From NCBI RefSeq assembly GCF_016804325.1, contig NZ_CP043627.1:1101001-1165000 (forward strand): 64,000 nt of DNA. The letters run 5' to 3'. Under the pieces are notes generated by a model that saw nothing but the letters and a program-made list of their open reading frames with translations, did no database searches and had not been told where the DNA came from. This document shows positions 1 to 9,595 of this stretch, piece after piece (the first letter of the stretch is position 1; every line of letters starts with the position of its first letter). Source of the DNA: Methylobacterium aquaticum. Its GTDB lineage: Bacteria > Pseudomonadota > Alphaproteobacteria > Rhizobiales > Beijerinckiaceae. A program made the translations under genes and the position numbers.

Positions 1-205
1 GCCGATCAGCTACGCGATCGACGGCAAGCAGTACATCGCCGTGGTCTCCGGCTGGGGCGTCGATTCCGCCCTGGTCCAGGGCATCATGGCCGACGAGCAC
101 GGCTGGGAGAAAGACGTGCCGCAGGGCGGCACCGTCTGGGTGTTCGCCGTCGACGACGACAAGGCGCCGGAGAAGCGGGCCGAAGCGATTCCGTCCCGCC
201 GGTGA
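1..205 (+). CDS. PQQ-dependent alcohol dehydrogenase, C-terminal end (5' cut by window edge)
   Basis: Only the last 67 codons are present, read from base 2 to the TGA at 203-205. The fragment contains ISYAIDGKQYIAVVSGWG followed by a Gly-Gly-x-x-Trp-Val-Phe stretch. This is the usual last-blade and C-terminal signature of the quinoprotein methanol/ethanol dehydrogenase family: periplasmic eight-bladed propellers that oxidise alcohols with PQQ and pass electrons to a c-type cytochrome. The wording of the motif looks more like ethanol-type (ExaA) than MxaF/XoxF enzymes, but the catalytic region and metal ligands lie outside the window, so the subclass cannot be assigned. Confidence 0.75.
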   Translation, partial: PISYAIDGKQYIAVVSGWGVDSALVQGIMADEHGWEKDVPQGGTVWVFAVDDDKAPEKRAEAIPSRR

Positions 206-402
206 TCCGACCCCGCCTGCCGATGCCGGCCTAAATTCCGCGCATCGGCACGAAGGCCCCGGTCAGGTCGCGGCGTCTGTCGTGCCGCCTCGAGGCAGCG
301 CGTCGTCTCACCAGGACGGCGTGCTGACCTTGAAGTGAAGCGACGGACCCCGCCCCATCGAAACGGACGCGGCCGAGCCGGAAGTCGATCTCGGGCGCAG
401 CC

Positions 403-1766
403 TCACGGCTGCCACTGCTCGAACGCCTCCCGCAGCACCTTCTCGCCGGCATTGCCCTTCTCGAAGGTCAGGATGGCGCGGTTGCCGTTGGCGTAGCGGA
501 TCGGCAGGTCGATCCAGTTGCGCTTGAGCAAGAGGTCGGTGTTGCGATCGATGTCGGCCTTGAGGTTGGACAGGCCGATCAGGAAGAGGTTGTCGCGCAC
601 CGGCACCGGCAGGCCGGAAACCGGGGAGCCGCGGCCGGCCTCGTCGTCCTTGAACTGGATCAGGCCGACATCGCGCACCGTCCGGTTCGGGTCGGTCGAG
701 GTGAAGGTCAGTTCGAGGATGTGCGAGGCCGGCAGGGTCGCGTCGGTGTTGCGGCGGAGCACCATCGCGAGGCTCAGGCCCGCATCGGGCACGTCGACCG
801 TGCCGCGCACGACGGTCTGGAGCGGCTGGCCCTGGCCGGCATTGACGGCGTCGAGGCGCCAGACCACCCGGGCCTGGTAGGCCTTCGGGGCGGCGCCCTG
901 GCCGCCATTCTCCTCGTAGAGCGTGCCGCGCTGCGCCACCGCGATGTCCGGCGTCGGCGAGGGGCGCGGGGCACTGCCTTGCGGGGCAGCGGGGGCAGGC
1001 GCCGCCGCGGGGGCGGGCGCCGGGGCCGCGCGCTCGCCGCCGACCCGGTCGGCGAATTTCGAATCCTGCGGCTCGGCCGGGCGGTTGGGGCCGTTCTCGG
1101 CAAAACCCGTCGGCAGGGCGGCGGGGTTGTCGCGCAGGGACCAGGCGGTGACCGCGATGGCGCCGACGACCGCCGCCAGGACCGCCGCCACGATGCCGTT
1201 GCGTACCAGCCGCGACCGGTCGCGCTTGGGCGCCACCACGTCGAGGCGCGGCCGTTGGGGGGCGGCGAGGCCCGCCTCCGGGTTCGCCGGCTCCTCCGCC
1301 GGCTCCGGCTGGCGCGGCCGTATCGGCGGCAGCTTCAGCTCGACCGGCGGGCCGGCCTCGGGCAGGGCGTCCGCATGGTGCGTCGCCGCCGGCTCGGGCA
1401 GAGGTTCGGCAAAGGGCGCAGCAAGGGATGCGTCCGGACGCGCCGGTACTTCCGGCGGCCGGGGGACGCGGGAGGCGGCGGTTCCGGGGCCGCCTGCTCC
1501 GGCGTCGCCGCCTCCGAGACGGTGGGCCCCGACAGGGCGGGCTCCGGCTCGGGGACGCCGCCATGCTCGATCTCGAGCCGGGCGATCGCCCGGTCGAGGG
1601 AGACCCTTTCCGCCTCGATGTCGGCCTCCGACAGGGGCGGATCGAGGGAGCGGAGCTGGCCGATCAGCGCTGCGCGGGCGCGCTCATAGACCGTATGCCG
1701 CAGGTCGGGCGAACGGTCGGGCAGCGCATCGAGGGCGCGGGCGAGCAGGGGATAGTAATCGGCCAT
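403..1766 (-). CDS. Conserved hypothetical membrane-anchored protein (one-base frameshift)
   Basis: I do not recognise a function. The N-terminal part (ATG at 1766) is a compact domain starting MADYYPLLARALDALPDRSP, rich in Arg and Glu, followed by a Pro/Ala/Glu-rich linker. A single transmembrane helix (around NGIVAAVLAAVVGAIAVTAW) follows, then an outer domain of about 200 residues ending FEQWQP. The frame changes in the linker at a run of five G (1461-1465); adding one base gives one 454-residue protein, and the linker composition continues smoothly across the break. Similar proteins with a cytoplasmic N-domain, linker, one TM and an outer domain are common hypotheticals in Rhizobiales, often next to housekeeping genes as here (purA lies upstream on the same strand). 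Confidence 0.6.
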
Positions 1767-1794
1767 GGTCGCCGCATGCCTTGTCGTGCCGGGC

Positions 1795-1818
1795 GGCGGG
1801 CGTCAAGCTTCGCCCGCC
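1795..1818 (-). terminator. Hairpin just downstream of purA
   Basis: Perfect 8-bp inverted repeat GGCGGGCG / CGCCCGCC (1795-1802 and 1811-1818) with an 8-base loop, 22 bases past the purA stop. There is no clear T-run, so it may be a weak terminator or an mRNA 3'-end stabiliser. Confidence 0.4.
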
Positions 1819-1839
1819 TGACATCGCGCGGGATTCCCC

Positions 1840-3131
<1,292 letters not shown>

Positions 3132-3283
3132 ATCACAAATACCCGTCCCTGCCCGCCGCGCGAAAAGCCCGGCGCGTGGAAGGCGCGGGGCTGATCGTGT
3201 GCGGATGGTGTCACGCGTGTGCGCTCTTCGGCGATCCCGGCCGGGAAATCAAGCGACGGCCGGGATGACCACCTCGGACCTTG

Positions 3284-3646
3284 TTATTTGGCCTCGGTAT
3301 TCGGGCCACGTCCGGGCAGCTCCCCGGGCTTGATCACCGGGGTCGAGTTCGGGGTCGGGTCCGGCGGCGTCACCGCCATGTCCGGGGTGCCGGTGGCCGG
3401 CGGCTTGATGACGCCGTCCGAGCGCTGGAGCTTGTCGCTCAGGGTTGAGCCGGTGGTGTCCGACTTGTCGGCATTCGAGGTCGCGTCGCCCGGACGCACC
3501 TTCTCGGGGATGGTCTGGTTCAGGGGCGGCAGGTTCGGGTCGCGGTCGCGCCCCTTCAGCGGCACCTCGGGCGACTGGGCGAGGGCGGCCGTCGCGCCGG
3601 CGACGATCGCCAGCACCGCCAGCCCGCCGCGCATCAGCTTGGTCAT
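3284..3646 (-). CDS. Small secreted/periplasmic protein, Pro-rich
   Basis: 120 residues. The start at 3646 is preferred over the longer frame because it follows a good ribosome site (AGGAGA, 9 bases upstream) and opens with a classical signal peptide (MTKLMRGGLAVLAIVAGATA, then cleavage near ALAQS). The mature part is hydrophilic and rich in Pro, Asp and Thr, ending in repeated Pro-x-Pro blocks (TPDMAVTPPDPTPN). Proteins with this tail are frequent in Methylobacterium and Bradyrhizobium, but I know of no function. A candidate general-stress promoter lies upstream (separate entry). Confidence 0.65.
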   Translation of the reverse strand: MTKLMRGGLAVLAIVAGATAALAQSPEVPLKGRDRDPNLPPLNQTIPEKVRPGDATSNADKSDTTGSTLSDKLQRSDGVIKPPATGTPDMAVTPPDPTPNSTPVIKPGELPGRGPNTEAK

Positions 3647-3677
3647 CGGGTTTCTCCTGAGGATGGAGTCTCCCGAG

Positions 3678-3703
3678 GGAAACCGGGCCGGCACCCGAGG
3701 GTT
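3678..3703 (-). promoter_or_regulatory. Candidate EcfG-type (general stress) promoter
   Basis: On the minus strand, GGAAC is followed after 17 bases by GTTT, about 30 bases before the start codon of the small secreted protein. The consensus for the alphaproteobacterial general-stress sigma factor EcfG is GGAAC, 16-17 bases, then cGTT. The base before GTT is G instead of C, so the match is good but imperfect. Inference only. Confidence 0.35.
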
Positions 3704-3776
3704 CCGGCTCCGCTTGGCTTTGCAACCGGACTCTCGATTGATTCGCTGCCGCCCTTCGGCTCCCAGCGGTAGCGCC

Positions 3777-4097
3777 TCACGCCGCCTCTCGTTCCAGCGG
3801 GCGGATGTCATCGATGTCCGCACCGATCGCGTTGCGGGCCGTCAGAAGATCGAAGCGGCTCTGAAGATTCACCCATACCTGCGGGTCCATGCCGAAGTAG
3901 CGCCCGAGCCGCAGGGCCGTATCGGCGGTGATGCCGATCTCCTCACGGGCGATGCGCTCGATCCGGGTGCGCGGCACGCGGCACGCCTTCGCGATCGCAT
4001 ACGCCGTCAGGTTCAGCGGAACCATGAACTCCTCCCGCAGCACCTCGCCGGGGTGCATCGGCGGAAGGATGGTATCGGTTTCGTACTCGGTGCTCAT
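3777..4097 (-). CDS. higA: HigA-family antitoxin (XRE-type HTH)
   Basis: 106 residues. It opens with ILPPMHPGEVLREEFMVPLN, the signature of the HigA addiction-module antitoxin family, and continues through a helix-turn-helix (LTAYAIAKACRVPRTRIERI) and a conserved TADTALRLGRYFGMDPQVW segment. HigA binds and neutralises the HigB mRNA endonuclease and represses the operon. The gene lies 46 bp downstream of higB, the typical toxin-first order of this family. The start at 4097 follows a GGAG-containing ribosome site. Base composition is visibly lower in GC than the flanks, which fits a mobile toxin-antitoxin unit. Confidence 0.9.
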   Translation of the reverse strand: MSTEYETDTILPPMHPGEVLREEFMVPLNLTAYAIAKACRVPRTRIERIAREEIGITADTALRLGRYFGMDPQVWVNLQSRFDLLTARNAIGADIDDIRPLEREAA

Positions 4098-4143
4098 GCC
4101 ACCTTGTCTCCAGAGGAGCGGGGCGCAGCCCCAACAGTGGTAA

Positions 4144-4424
4144 TCAGTGATAGTCCACGTTCTCTACATCGTCCGGGCCAGTCTCGGTCCAGCGAAAGCA
4201 CAAGCGGAACTGGTCGTTGATCCAGATGGCGTGCTGCCCGGCGCGCTCGTCGAGCAATGGATGCAGCTTGTTGCCTGGCGGAACCTTCAGCGCATCGAGG
4301 GAGGTCGCGGCATCGAGATAGTTGAGCTTGCGCCGTGCCGTCTTGAGAATGTGCGCGGGATACCTTTCGGCTGCCGCCCCTCGAACACGTCTCGGGTCCG
4401 ATCATTGGCAAAGCTGCGGATCAC
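4144..4424 (-). CDS. higB: HigB-family toxin (RelE/ParE fold), one-base frameshift
   Basis: The first frame (GTG at 4424) reads VIRSFANDRTRDVFEG and QPKGIP, then breaks. A second frame continues AHILKTARRKLNYLDAA, VPPGNKLHPL, AGQHAIWINDQFRLCFRW and ends VENVDYH. Joined, they give a 93-residue HigB with the family's conserved RRKL, PPGN, QHxIxINxQxRxCF and VDYH motifs. These toxins cut mRNA at the ribosome. The break is at 4355-4357, where one G/C appears to be missing. Unlike purA, a toxin can be lost without cost, so a real inactivating mutation is possible here; but the error looks the same as the thirteen others in the window. Confidence 0.8.
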
Positions 4425-4448
4425 GGTGCGGCCCCTTATCGGCGATTG

Positions 4449-4465
4449 GTATCGCACAACGATAC
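4449..4465. promoter_or_regulatory. higBA operator copy 1
   Basis: Inverted repeat GTATCG-N5-CGATAC 25 bp upstream of the higB start. It shares arms and spacer length with the second copy at 4482-4500. HigA proteins bind palindromes of this kind in their own promoter. Assignment by position and symmetry. Confidence 0.6.
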
Positions 4466-4481
4466 GCACCGTCAAGCGGAA

Positions 4482-4500
4482 GGTATCGGCGAACGATACC
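4482..4500. promoter_or_regulatory. higBA operator copy 2
   Basis: Perfect inverted repeat GGTATCG-N5-CGATACC. Its centre lies 34 bp from that of copy 1, close to three helical turns, so two HigA dimers could bind on the same face of the DNA. It sits where the higBA promoter should be. Confidence 0.6.
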
Positions 4501-4633
4501 GACGTGACCGCGATCCGCTCTCACGCGGATGGCCGAATATGGAGATGCCCAGGTCTATCCCGGGCATTCCGAGATCGGCTCGATCCCCGATCCAACGACC
4601 GCTTCAGGGATCCGCAGCCGGCCGGATGGATGC

Positions 4634-5485
4634 TCAGCCCGCCTTCGCCATGTCGAGGTACAGGTCGCGCAACTTCCGCGTCATCGGGCCGGGCTGGCCG
4701 CCGCCGACGCGTTGGCCGTCGATCTCGACCACCGGCATCACGAAGGCCGACGCCGAGGTGAAGAACGCCTCCGAGGCCTGGAGCGCCTCCTCGATCGAGA
4801 AGGCGCGCTCCTCGACCGTCAGGCCGTTCTCCTCGGCAAGCCGCATCACCGCCCGGCGGGTGATGCCGGGAAGGAGCGCCGTCGAGAGCGGGCGGGTGAC
4901 GATGCGGCCGTCTTCGGTGATGATGAAGGCGGTGGACGAACCGCCCTCGGTGACGAGGCCGTCCTCGTGCATCCAGGCCTCGGCGACGCCCGCCGCCGCC
5001 GCCTGCTGCTTGGCCAGCACCTGGGCGAGCAAAGCCACCGACTTGATGTCCCGGCGCTTCCAGCGCAGGTCCTCGACCGAGATGACCTTGGCGCCGCGCT
5101 CGGCGAGGGGGTTCGCCGACACGTTCTTGGCCTGCGTGAACATCACCACGGTCGGCGGCGTGCCCTCGGGCGGGAAGGCGAAGTCGCGCTCGGCCACGCC
5201 GCGGGTGACCTCCATGTAGACGAGGCCTTCGCGCAGGGCGTTGCGGGTGACCAGCTCCTCCTCGAGCTTCGTCCACTCGGCGATGGTGTGGGGGTTGCGG
5301 ATGCCGATCTCCGAGAGCGAACGGTCGAGGCGGGCGAGATGGGCCTCGTTGTCGACGAGCTTGCCATCTAGCACCGCGCTCACCTCGTAGATCCCGTCGG
5401 CGAACAGGAACCCGCGGTCCATGATCGGGATCGTCGCCTCCTCGAAGGGGACGAAGCGACCATTGACGTAGACGATGCGGGACAT
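4634..5485 (-). CDS. dat: D-amino-acid transaminase (PLP fold type IV)
   Basis: 283 residues starting MSRIVYVNGRFVPFEEA. The start at 5485 was chosen because homologous proteins begin here and a GGAAGA ribosome site precedes it; the frame is open further upstream but with no conserved features. The enzyme interconverts D-amino acids and 2-oxo acids with PLP. The Schiff-base lysine is K148 in RWKRRDIKS, followed by LAQVLAKQQA, then the TEGGSSTAF cofactor-phosphate loop. It is divergent from a DHDPS-family aldolase (5683), with about 200 bp between them. D-alanine or D-glutamate supply for the cell wall, or D-amino-acid catabolism, are both possible; branched-chain transaminases are longer and differ in these motifs. 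Confidence 0.85.
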   Translation of the reverse strand: MSRIVYVNGRFVPFEEATIPIMDRGFLFADGIYEVSAVLDGKLVDNEAHLARLDRSLSEIGIRNPHTIAEWTKLEEELVTRNALREGLVYMEVTRGVAERDFAFPPEGTPPTVVMFTQAKNVSANPLAERGAKVISVEDLRWKRRDIKSVALLAQVLAKQQAAAAGVAEAWMHEDGLVTEGGSSTAFIITEDGRIVTRPLSTALLPGITRRAVMRLAEENGLTVEERAFSIEEALQASEAFFTSASAFVMPVVEIDGQRVGGGQPGPMTRKLRDLYLDMAKAG

Positions 5486-5682
5486 GGCGGGTCTTCCTCT
5501 CGCGGAGCCGGCGGCGCGGCCGGTCACGACCAAGCCGTCCTTGAAGCACCGCTCGGCGCCCGGCGGCAAGCGCGATTCCGGGCGCCCGGCCTTGCATGAT
5601 TCGTGCAGGGTGAAGGCGGGCGCGGCGGTTGCGCGGGGCCGCGACCACGACCTATCGTCCGGCGAACACGAGAGGAAACGAC

Positions 5683-6609
5683 ATGCGGCTCACTCCCGAC
5701 GCGAAGGGCGTCTTCCCCATCGCCCCGACCCCGTTCCACCCGGACGGCCGCATCGACGAGGCCTCGATCGACCGGATGACCGATTTCTACGGCGAGATCG
5801 GCGCGACCGGCCTCACCGTGCTCGGCATCATGGGCGAGGCGCCCAAGCTCGACGGCGCGGAGGCCATCGCGGTCGCCTCGCGGGTGATCCGGCGCACCAA
5901 GCTCCCGGTCGTGATCGGCGTCTCGGCCCCGGGCTTCGCCGCCATGGGCTCGCTGACCCGCGCGGTGATGGAGGCCGGCGCCGCCGCCGTGATGATCGCG
6001 CCGCCGCCGTCGTTGCGCACCGACGACCAGATCGTCGGCTACTACGCCCAGGCCGCCGAGGTGATCGGGCCGGACGTGCCGTTCGTGATCCAGGACTATC
6101 CGCTGACCTTGAGCGTGGTGATGACGCCCGGCGTGATCCGCCGCATCGTCACCGACAACCCGAACTGCGTGATGCTCAAGCACGAGGACTGGCCGGGGCT
6201 GGAGAAGATCTCAGGCTTACGGGCCTTCCAGCGCGACGGCTCGCTGCGGCCGCTCTCGATCCTGTGCGGCAATGGCGGCCTGTTCCTCGACTTCGAGTGC
6301 GAGCGCGGCGCCGACGGCGCCAATACCGGCTACGCCTTCCCGGAGATGCTGGTCGATGTGGTTCGCCTGAGCGCGGCCGGCGAGCGCGAGCGGGCGCATG
6401 ACGTCTTCGACGCCCACCTGCCGCTCCTGCGCTACGAGCAGCAGCCGGGCCTCGGGCTGGCGGTGCGCAAATACGTGCTGATGCGCCGCGGCATCCTCGC
6501 CTCGGACGCCCAGCGCAAGCCCGGCGGCGGCCTCTCGGCGGCGGCGAAGGCGGAGGTGGACTTTTTGCTTGAGCGTCTGGCCCGGCACGATTCCCGGGCG
6601 CGGCTCTGA
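5683..6609 (+). CDS. DHDPS/NAL-family class I aldolase
   Basis: 308 residues. Start ATG at 5683 follows an AGAGGAAA ribosome site. The fold is the (beta/alpha)8 dihydrodipicolinate synthase/N-acetylneuraminate lyase type. K166 in CVMLKHEDW is the expected Schiff-base lysine and Y139 in FVIQDYPLT the catalytic tyrosine. The GLTVLGIMGEAPKL segment replaces the canonical GTTGE loop of true DapA with GIMGE, so this is more likely a member acting on another 2-oxo acid than the lysine-pathway enzyme. Its substrate cannot be read from the sequence. A strong hairpin lies directly after the stop. Confidence 0.8.
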   Translation: MRLTPDAKGVFPIAPTPFHPDGRIDEASIDRMTDFYGEIGATGLTVLGIMGEAPKLDGAEAIAVASRVIRRTKLPVVIGVSAPGFAAMGSLTRAVMEAGAAAVMIAPPPSLRTDDQIVGYYAQAAEVIGPDVPFVIQDYPLTLSVVMTPGVIRRIVTDNPNCVMLKHEDWPGLEKISGLRAFQRDGSLRPLSILCGNGGLFLDFECERGADGANTGYAFPEMLVDVVRLSAAGERERAHDVFDAHLPLLRYEQQPGLGLAVRKYVLMRRGILASDAQRKPGGGLSAAAKAEVDFLLERLARHDSRARL

Positions 6610-6618
6610 CGGCATCCT

Positions 6619-6647
6619 CTCCACGGCCTCGGAATGAGGCCGTGGAG
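6619..6647 (+). terminator. Hairpin after the DHDPS-family gene
   Basis: Perfect 12-bp inverted repeat CTCCACGGCCTC / GAGGCCGTGGAG with a 5-base loop, 10 bp after the stop codon. It lacks a T-run, as is frequent in this GC-rich genome. Confidence 0.65.
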
Positions 6648-6692
6648 GGACTTGATCTGCTCGATCGGGAGGACGGACCTCGAACCCTCCAA

Positions 6693-6832
6693 CGTCATCC
6701 TGGGGCTCGCGAAGCGAGAACCCGGGATCCTTGACCGCTGAGATGTCCGGACAAGGTGGGCGGCGCCACGCTTCATCCTGCATCGTCAGCGGTGATGGAT
6801 CCCGGGTTCCGCTGCGCGGCCCCAGGATGACG
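6693..6832. repeat. Palindromic intergenic repeat, family A copy 1
   Basis: An element of about 140 bp whose ends are mutually inverted: it opens CGTCATCCTGGGGCTCGC and closes with the inverse, GGCCCCAGGATGACG. Inner arms also pair around GGATCC-containing blocks (AACCCGGGATCC / GGATCCCGGGTT). Two further copies are at 55642-55783 and 62567-62703. It separates the DHDPS-family gene from the convergent gene ending at 6889. Confidence 0.8.
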
Positions 6833-6888
6833 CGGTGAGGCTGCAAGGTCGGTGCCAGATCGGCAAGTGCCGCCGATCGAACAGGCGC

Positions 6889-7848
6889 TCAGAACGCGAT
6901 CGCGTCCACCACCTTGCGGAAGCGCGGCAGCATCGCCTCGCGGTCCTGGGCGCGCGCCACGCCGACGGCGCGGAAATAGCCGTCGGGCTGGAAGCGGATG
7001 GTCTGGGACACCACCACCGGCGTGCCCGACGGCACGTCGACGGCCCGGGCCACGATCTCGTGCCAGTCGGCGCCGTTCTGGCGGAAGCTCTGCGAGCGCT
7101 CGATCGCGAAGTCCTTCATGGTCTGGTTCGAGTAGAGCGCCGCCTTCGCGAAGGCGTCGCGCTGCTCGGCGGAGGGGGCCGGCTGCACCGCCTCGGCGAG
7201 CACCAGGATCGGCTGCTCCAGGTTCAGCATCTGGTCCTTGGGCCCGTCGGTATAGAGCACCGAATTGCCGCCGAGCACCCGCACCGGACGGAAGCCCGCG
7301 GTCTCGACGACCCGGAAGGGCAGGGCCGCGACCTGCTGGTCGAGGGTGAGCGCCGGGCGCACCCGCACGCTGGTCAGCATCGCGCGCATCGCGTCGTCGG
7401 ATTCGGCCGCCGGCAGGGTCTGGCCGATGATGATGCCGGTGACCGTCGGGTCCGAGACCAGGAAGACCCATTTGTGCAGGGCCGGTGCGCCGGCGGGCTG
7501 CTCGATCGGCTGCTCGCCGGAGACCAGCAGGCCCTCGCGTCCGTCGGCGAGCTTCAGGGTCTCGCGCGACTTCACCACCAGGCCCTGGCTCTTCAGGTTC
7601 TCGTCGGTGAAGTTGGTGGTGAGGTCCTTGTAGGCCTGGGCCGGCAGCTCGACCACCGAGACCGTGGCGCCGCCGCTCTGCCGCTCGAAGCCGGTGAAGC
7701 GGCGCGACACCACCATCTCCTTGGCCGGCTCGAAGCCGAAGCGCGAGCCCGGCGGATAGACCGGATCGGCGGCCCACGCCCCGGCCGGGAGGCCGGCAAG
7801 GCAGGAGAGGAGCGCCAGCATGCGCAGCGACAGGGGACTCGTCGACAT
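6889..7848 (-). CDS. Exported protein of unknown function
   Basis: 319 residues. ATG at 7848 is followed by a signal peptide (LALLSCLAGLPAGAWAADP), so the mature protein is periplasmic. The longer open frame upstream overlaps alkB and is a shadow. The mature part has repeated beta-rich segments (FRPVRVLGGNSVLYTDGP; PILVLAEAVQPAPS) and no catalytic motif that I recognise. It is the downstream neighbour of alkB (gap 86 bp) on the same strand and may share its transcript. Confidence 0.7.
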   Translation of the reverse strand: MSTSPLSLRMLALLSCLAGLPAGAWAADPVYPPGSRFGFEPAKEMVVSRRFTGFERQSGGATVSVVELPAQAYKDLTTNFTDENLKSQGLVVKSRETLKLADGREGLLVSGEQPIEQPAGAPALHKWVFLVSDPTVTGIIIGQTLPAAESDDAMRAMLTSVRVRPALTLDQQVAALPFRVVETAGFRPVRVLGGNSVLYTDGPKDQMLNLEQPILVLAEAVQPAPSAEQRDAFAKAALYSNQTMKDFAIERSQSFRQNGADWHEIVARAVDVPSGTPVVVSQTIRFQPDGYFRAVGVARAQDREAMLPRFRKVVDAIAF

Positions 7849-7934
7849 CAGACTCGTCTCGGCTCGTAAGCGACGCCGCCCGGGATCGGGCGGCAGGACC
7901 ATCGCCGGATGCGTCGGCCGTGCGCGCCGCTCTG

Positions 7935-8594
7935 TCAAGCGCGGCCGATCGCCGTGACGCGCCGCAAGGTCAGGTTGAGGCGCCCGCCCGGTGCCACGGC
8001 CTCGGGCAGGACCGGCCCGGCTTCCGGGGCCAGCAGGTCGGCGGGAGCGGCGGGGACGAGACGGTCGACGCCGTGGAAGATCAGGCGCGAGGGCCCGCCG
8101 ATCACCAGGGCATCGCCGGAGGAAAGCCGCACCGAGCGGGTCGGGTCGGAGCGCCGGAGCCCGCCGTAGCGGAAGAGCGCGGTGGCCCCGAGCGACAGGG
8201 AGAGCACGGGGGCGGAGAACTCGGCCTCGTCCCGGTCCTGGTGCAGCCCCATCCGGGTGCCCGGGGCGTAGAGGTTGACGAGGCAGGCCTCCGGCTCGGC
8301 CGGGCAGCCGGCGAGCTCGACCCAGGCGCGGGTCACCGCCGCCGGCATCGAGGGCCAGGGCCGGCCGGTCTCCGGATGCTCCGCCTGGTAGCGGTAGCCG
8401 GCGCGGTCGGAGACCCAGCCGAGGGGGCCGCAATTCGACATCCGCACCGAGAACGGCTTGCCCGTGCGCGGCATCGTCGGGATGAAGGGCGGCGCCTCGC
8501 GCAAGATCGCCGCGAGGTCGGCCGCGAGCGCGCGTTGCGCCGCGGCGTCGAGATAGCCCGGATGGTGGATCAGGCCGGGGGCGAGTTCGATCAC
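7935..8594 (-). CDS. alkB: AlkB-type 2-oxoglutarate/Fe(II) dioxygenase
   Basis: 219 residues, equal in length to AlkB proteins. Removes N1-methyladenine and N3-methylcytosine from DNA by oxidative demethylation. The iron-binding triad is visible as H118 and D120 in LHQDRDE and H174 in IFHGVDR; the 2-oxoglutarate-binding arginine pair is in RLNLTLRR (R205 and R211). The substrate-lid segment (TGKPFSVRMSNCGPLGW) also matches the family. DNA repair of methyl lesions is sensible for a methylotroph. Confidence 0.9.
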   Translation of the reverse strand: MIELAPGLIHHPGYLDAAAQRALAADLAAILREAPPFIPTMPRTGKPFSVRMSNCGPLGWVSDRAGYRYQAEHPETGRPWPSMPAAVTRAWVELAGCPAEPEACLVNLYAPGTRMGLHQDRDEAEFSAPVLSLSLGATALFRYGGLRRSDPTRSVRLSSGDALVIGGPSRLIFHGVDRLVPAAPADLLAPEAGPVLPEAVAPGGRLNLTLRRVTAIGRA

Positions 8595-8704
8595 GGGCGC
8601 GCTCCTCTGGCGGACGGCCCCCGTCCTATCCGATTTCCCGCCGCGCCGGCAGGACCGCCATGGTAGACCCGTGCCGTAACGGCACCTTCCGAACGATTCG
8701 CACC

Positions 8705-9595
8705 ATGACGACCCGCACCGCCACCCTGATCGGCTCCGGCGCCATCCTGCTCTGGTCGCTGCTCGCCCTGTTCACCGCGGCCTCCGGCGCGGTGCCGCCG
8801 TTCCAACTCGCGGCCATGACCTTCCTGGTCGGCGGGCTCCTGGGCTGCGCCAGCTGGATCGTGCGGCCCTCCGGCCTCGCCGCCCTGCGCCAGCCGCTCC
8901 CGGTCTGGGCGCTCGGGATCGCCGGCCTGTTCGGCTACCACGCCCTCTACTTCGCGGCCCTGCGCCTCGCACCGCCGGCCGAGGCCGGGCTGATCAGCTA
9001 TCTCTGGCCGCTGCTGATCGTGCTGTTCTCCGCCCTGCTGCCGGGCGAGGGAGGCCTGCGCGCCGCCCATCTCGCCGGTGCGCTCATCGGCCTCGCCGGG
9101 GTGGTCACGCTGTTCCTCGGGCGCGGCTCGCTCAGCTTCGAGTCGGCGGCGCTGCCGGGCTATGCGGCGGCGCTCGCCTGCGCCTTCCTGTGGTCGGGCT
9201 ACTCGGTGCTGTCGCGCCGGGTCGGGGCGGTGCCGACCGATGCGGTGGCGGGTTTCTGCCTCGCCACGGCGGCCCTGAGCCTGATCTGCCACCTCGCCTT
9301 CGAGACCACGGTCTGGCCGCAGGGCCCGGCGCAATGGGCGGCGGTGGCGGCCCTCGGCCTCGGCCCGGTCGGGGCGGCGTTCTACCTCTGGGACATCGGC
9401 GTGAAGCGCGGCGACATCCGCCTCCTCGGGGTCGGCTCCTACGCCGCCCCGGTGCTCTCCACCCTCATCCTCGTCGCCGCCGGCTACGCCCCGGCGACCT
9501 GGTCGCTGGCGCTGGCCTGCGCTCTCATCGTGGCAGGCGCCCTGGTGGCGACGCGGGCGGGGCCTGCGCAGGAGGCGGCGGGGAGCGGGCGCTGA
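8705..9595 (+). CDS. DMT-superfamily exporter, YddG-like
   Basis: 296 residues with about ten hydrophobic helices and two EamA repeats. The start at 8705 (MTTRTATLIGSGAILLWS) lines up with the beginning of E. coli YddG (MTRQKATLIG...), an exporter of aromatic amino acids; the open frame upstream has no conserved features. The sequence YLWPLLIVLFSALLPGE in the middle is typical of the family. The substrate is inferred from similarity only. It is divergent from alkB with about 110 bp between. Confidence 0.75.
   Translation: MTTRTATLIGSGAILLWSLLALFTAASGAVPPFQLAAMTFLVGGLLGCASWIVRPSGLAALRQPLPVWALGIAGLFGYHALYFAALRLAPPAEAGLISYLWPLLIVLFSALLPGEGGLRAAHLAGALIGLAGVVTLFLGRGSLSFESAALPGYAAALACAFLWSGYSVLSRRVGAVPTDAVAGFCLATAALSLICHLAFETTVWPQGPAQWAAVAALGLGPVGAAFYLWDIGVKRGDIRLLGVGSYAAPVLSTLILVAAGYAPATWSLALACALIVAGALVATRAGPAQEAAGSGR

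Noticed and set aside
5683..6609. dapA of lysine synthesis
   Set aside because: The GTTGE-type loop reads GIMGE and the gene is divergent from a transaminase rather than with lysine or housekeeping partners; kept as DHDPS family only.
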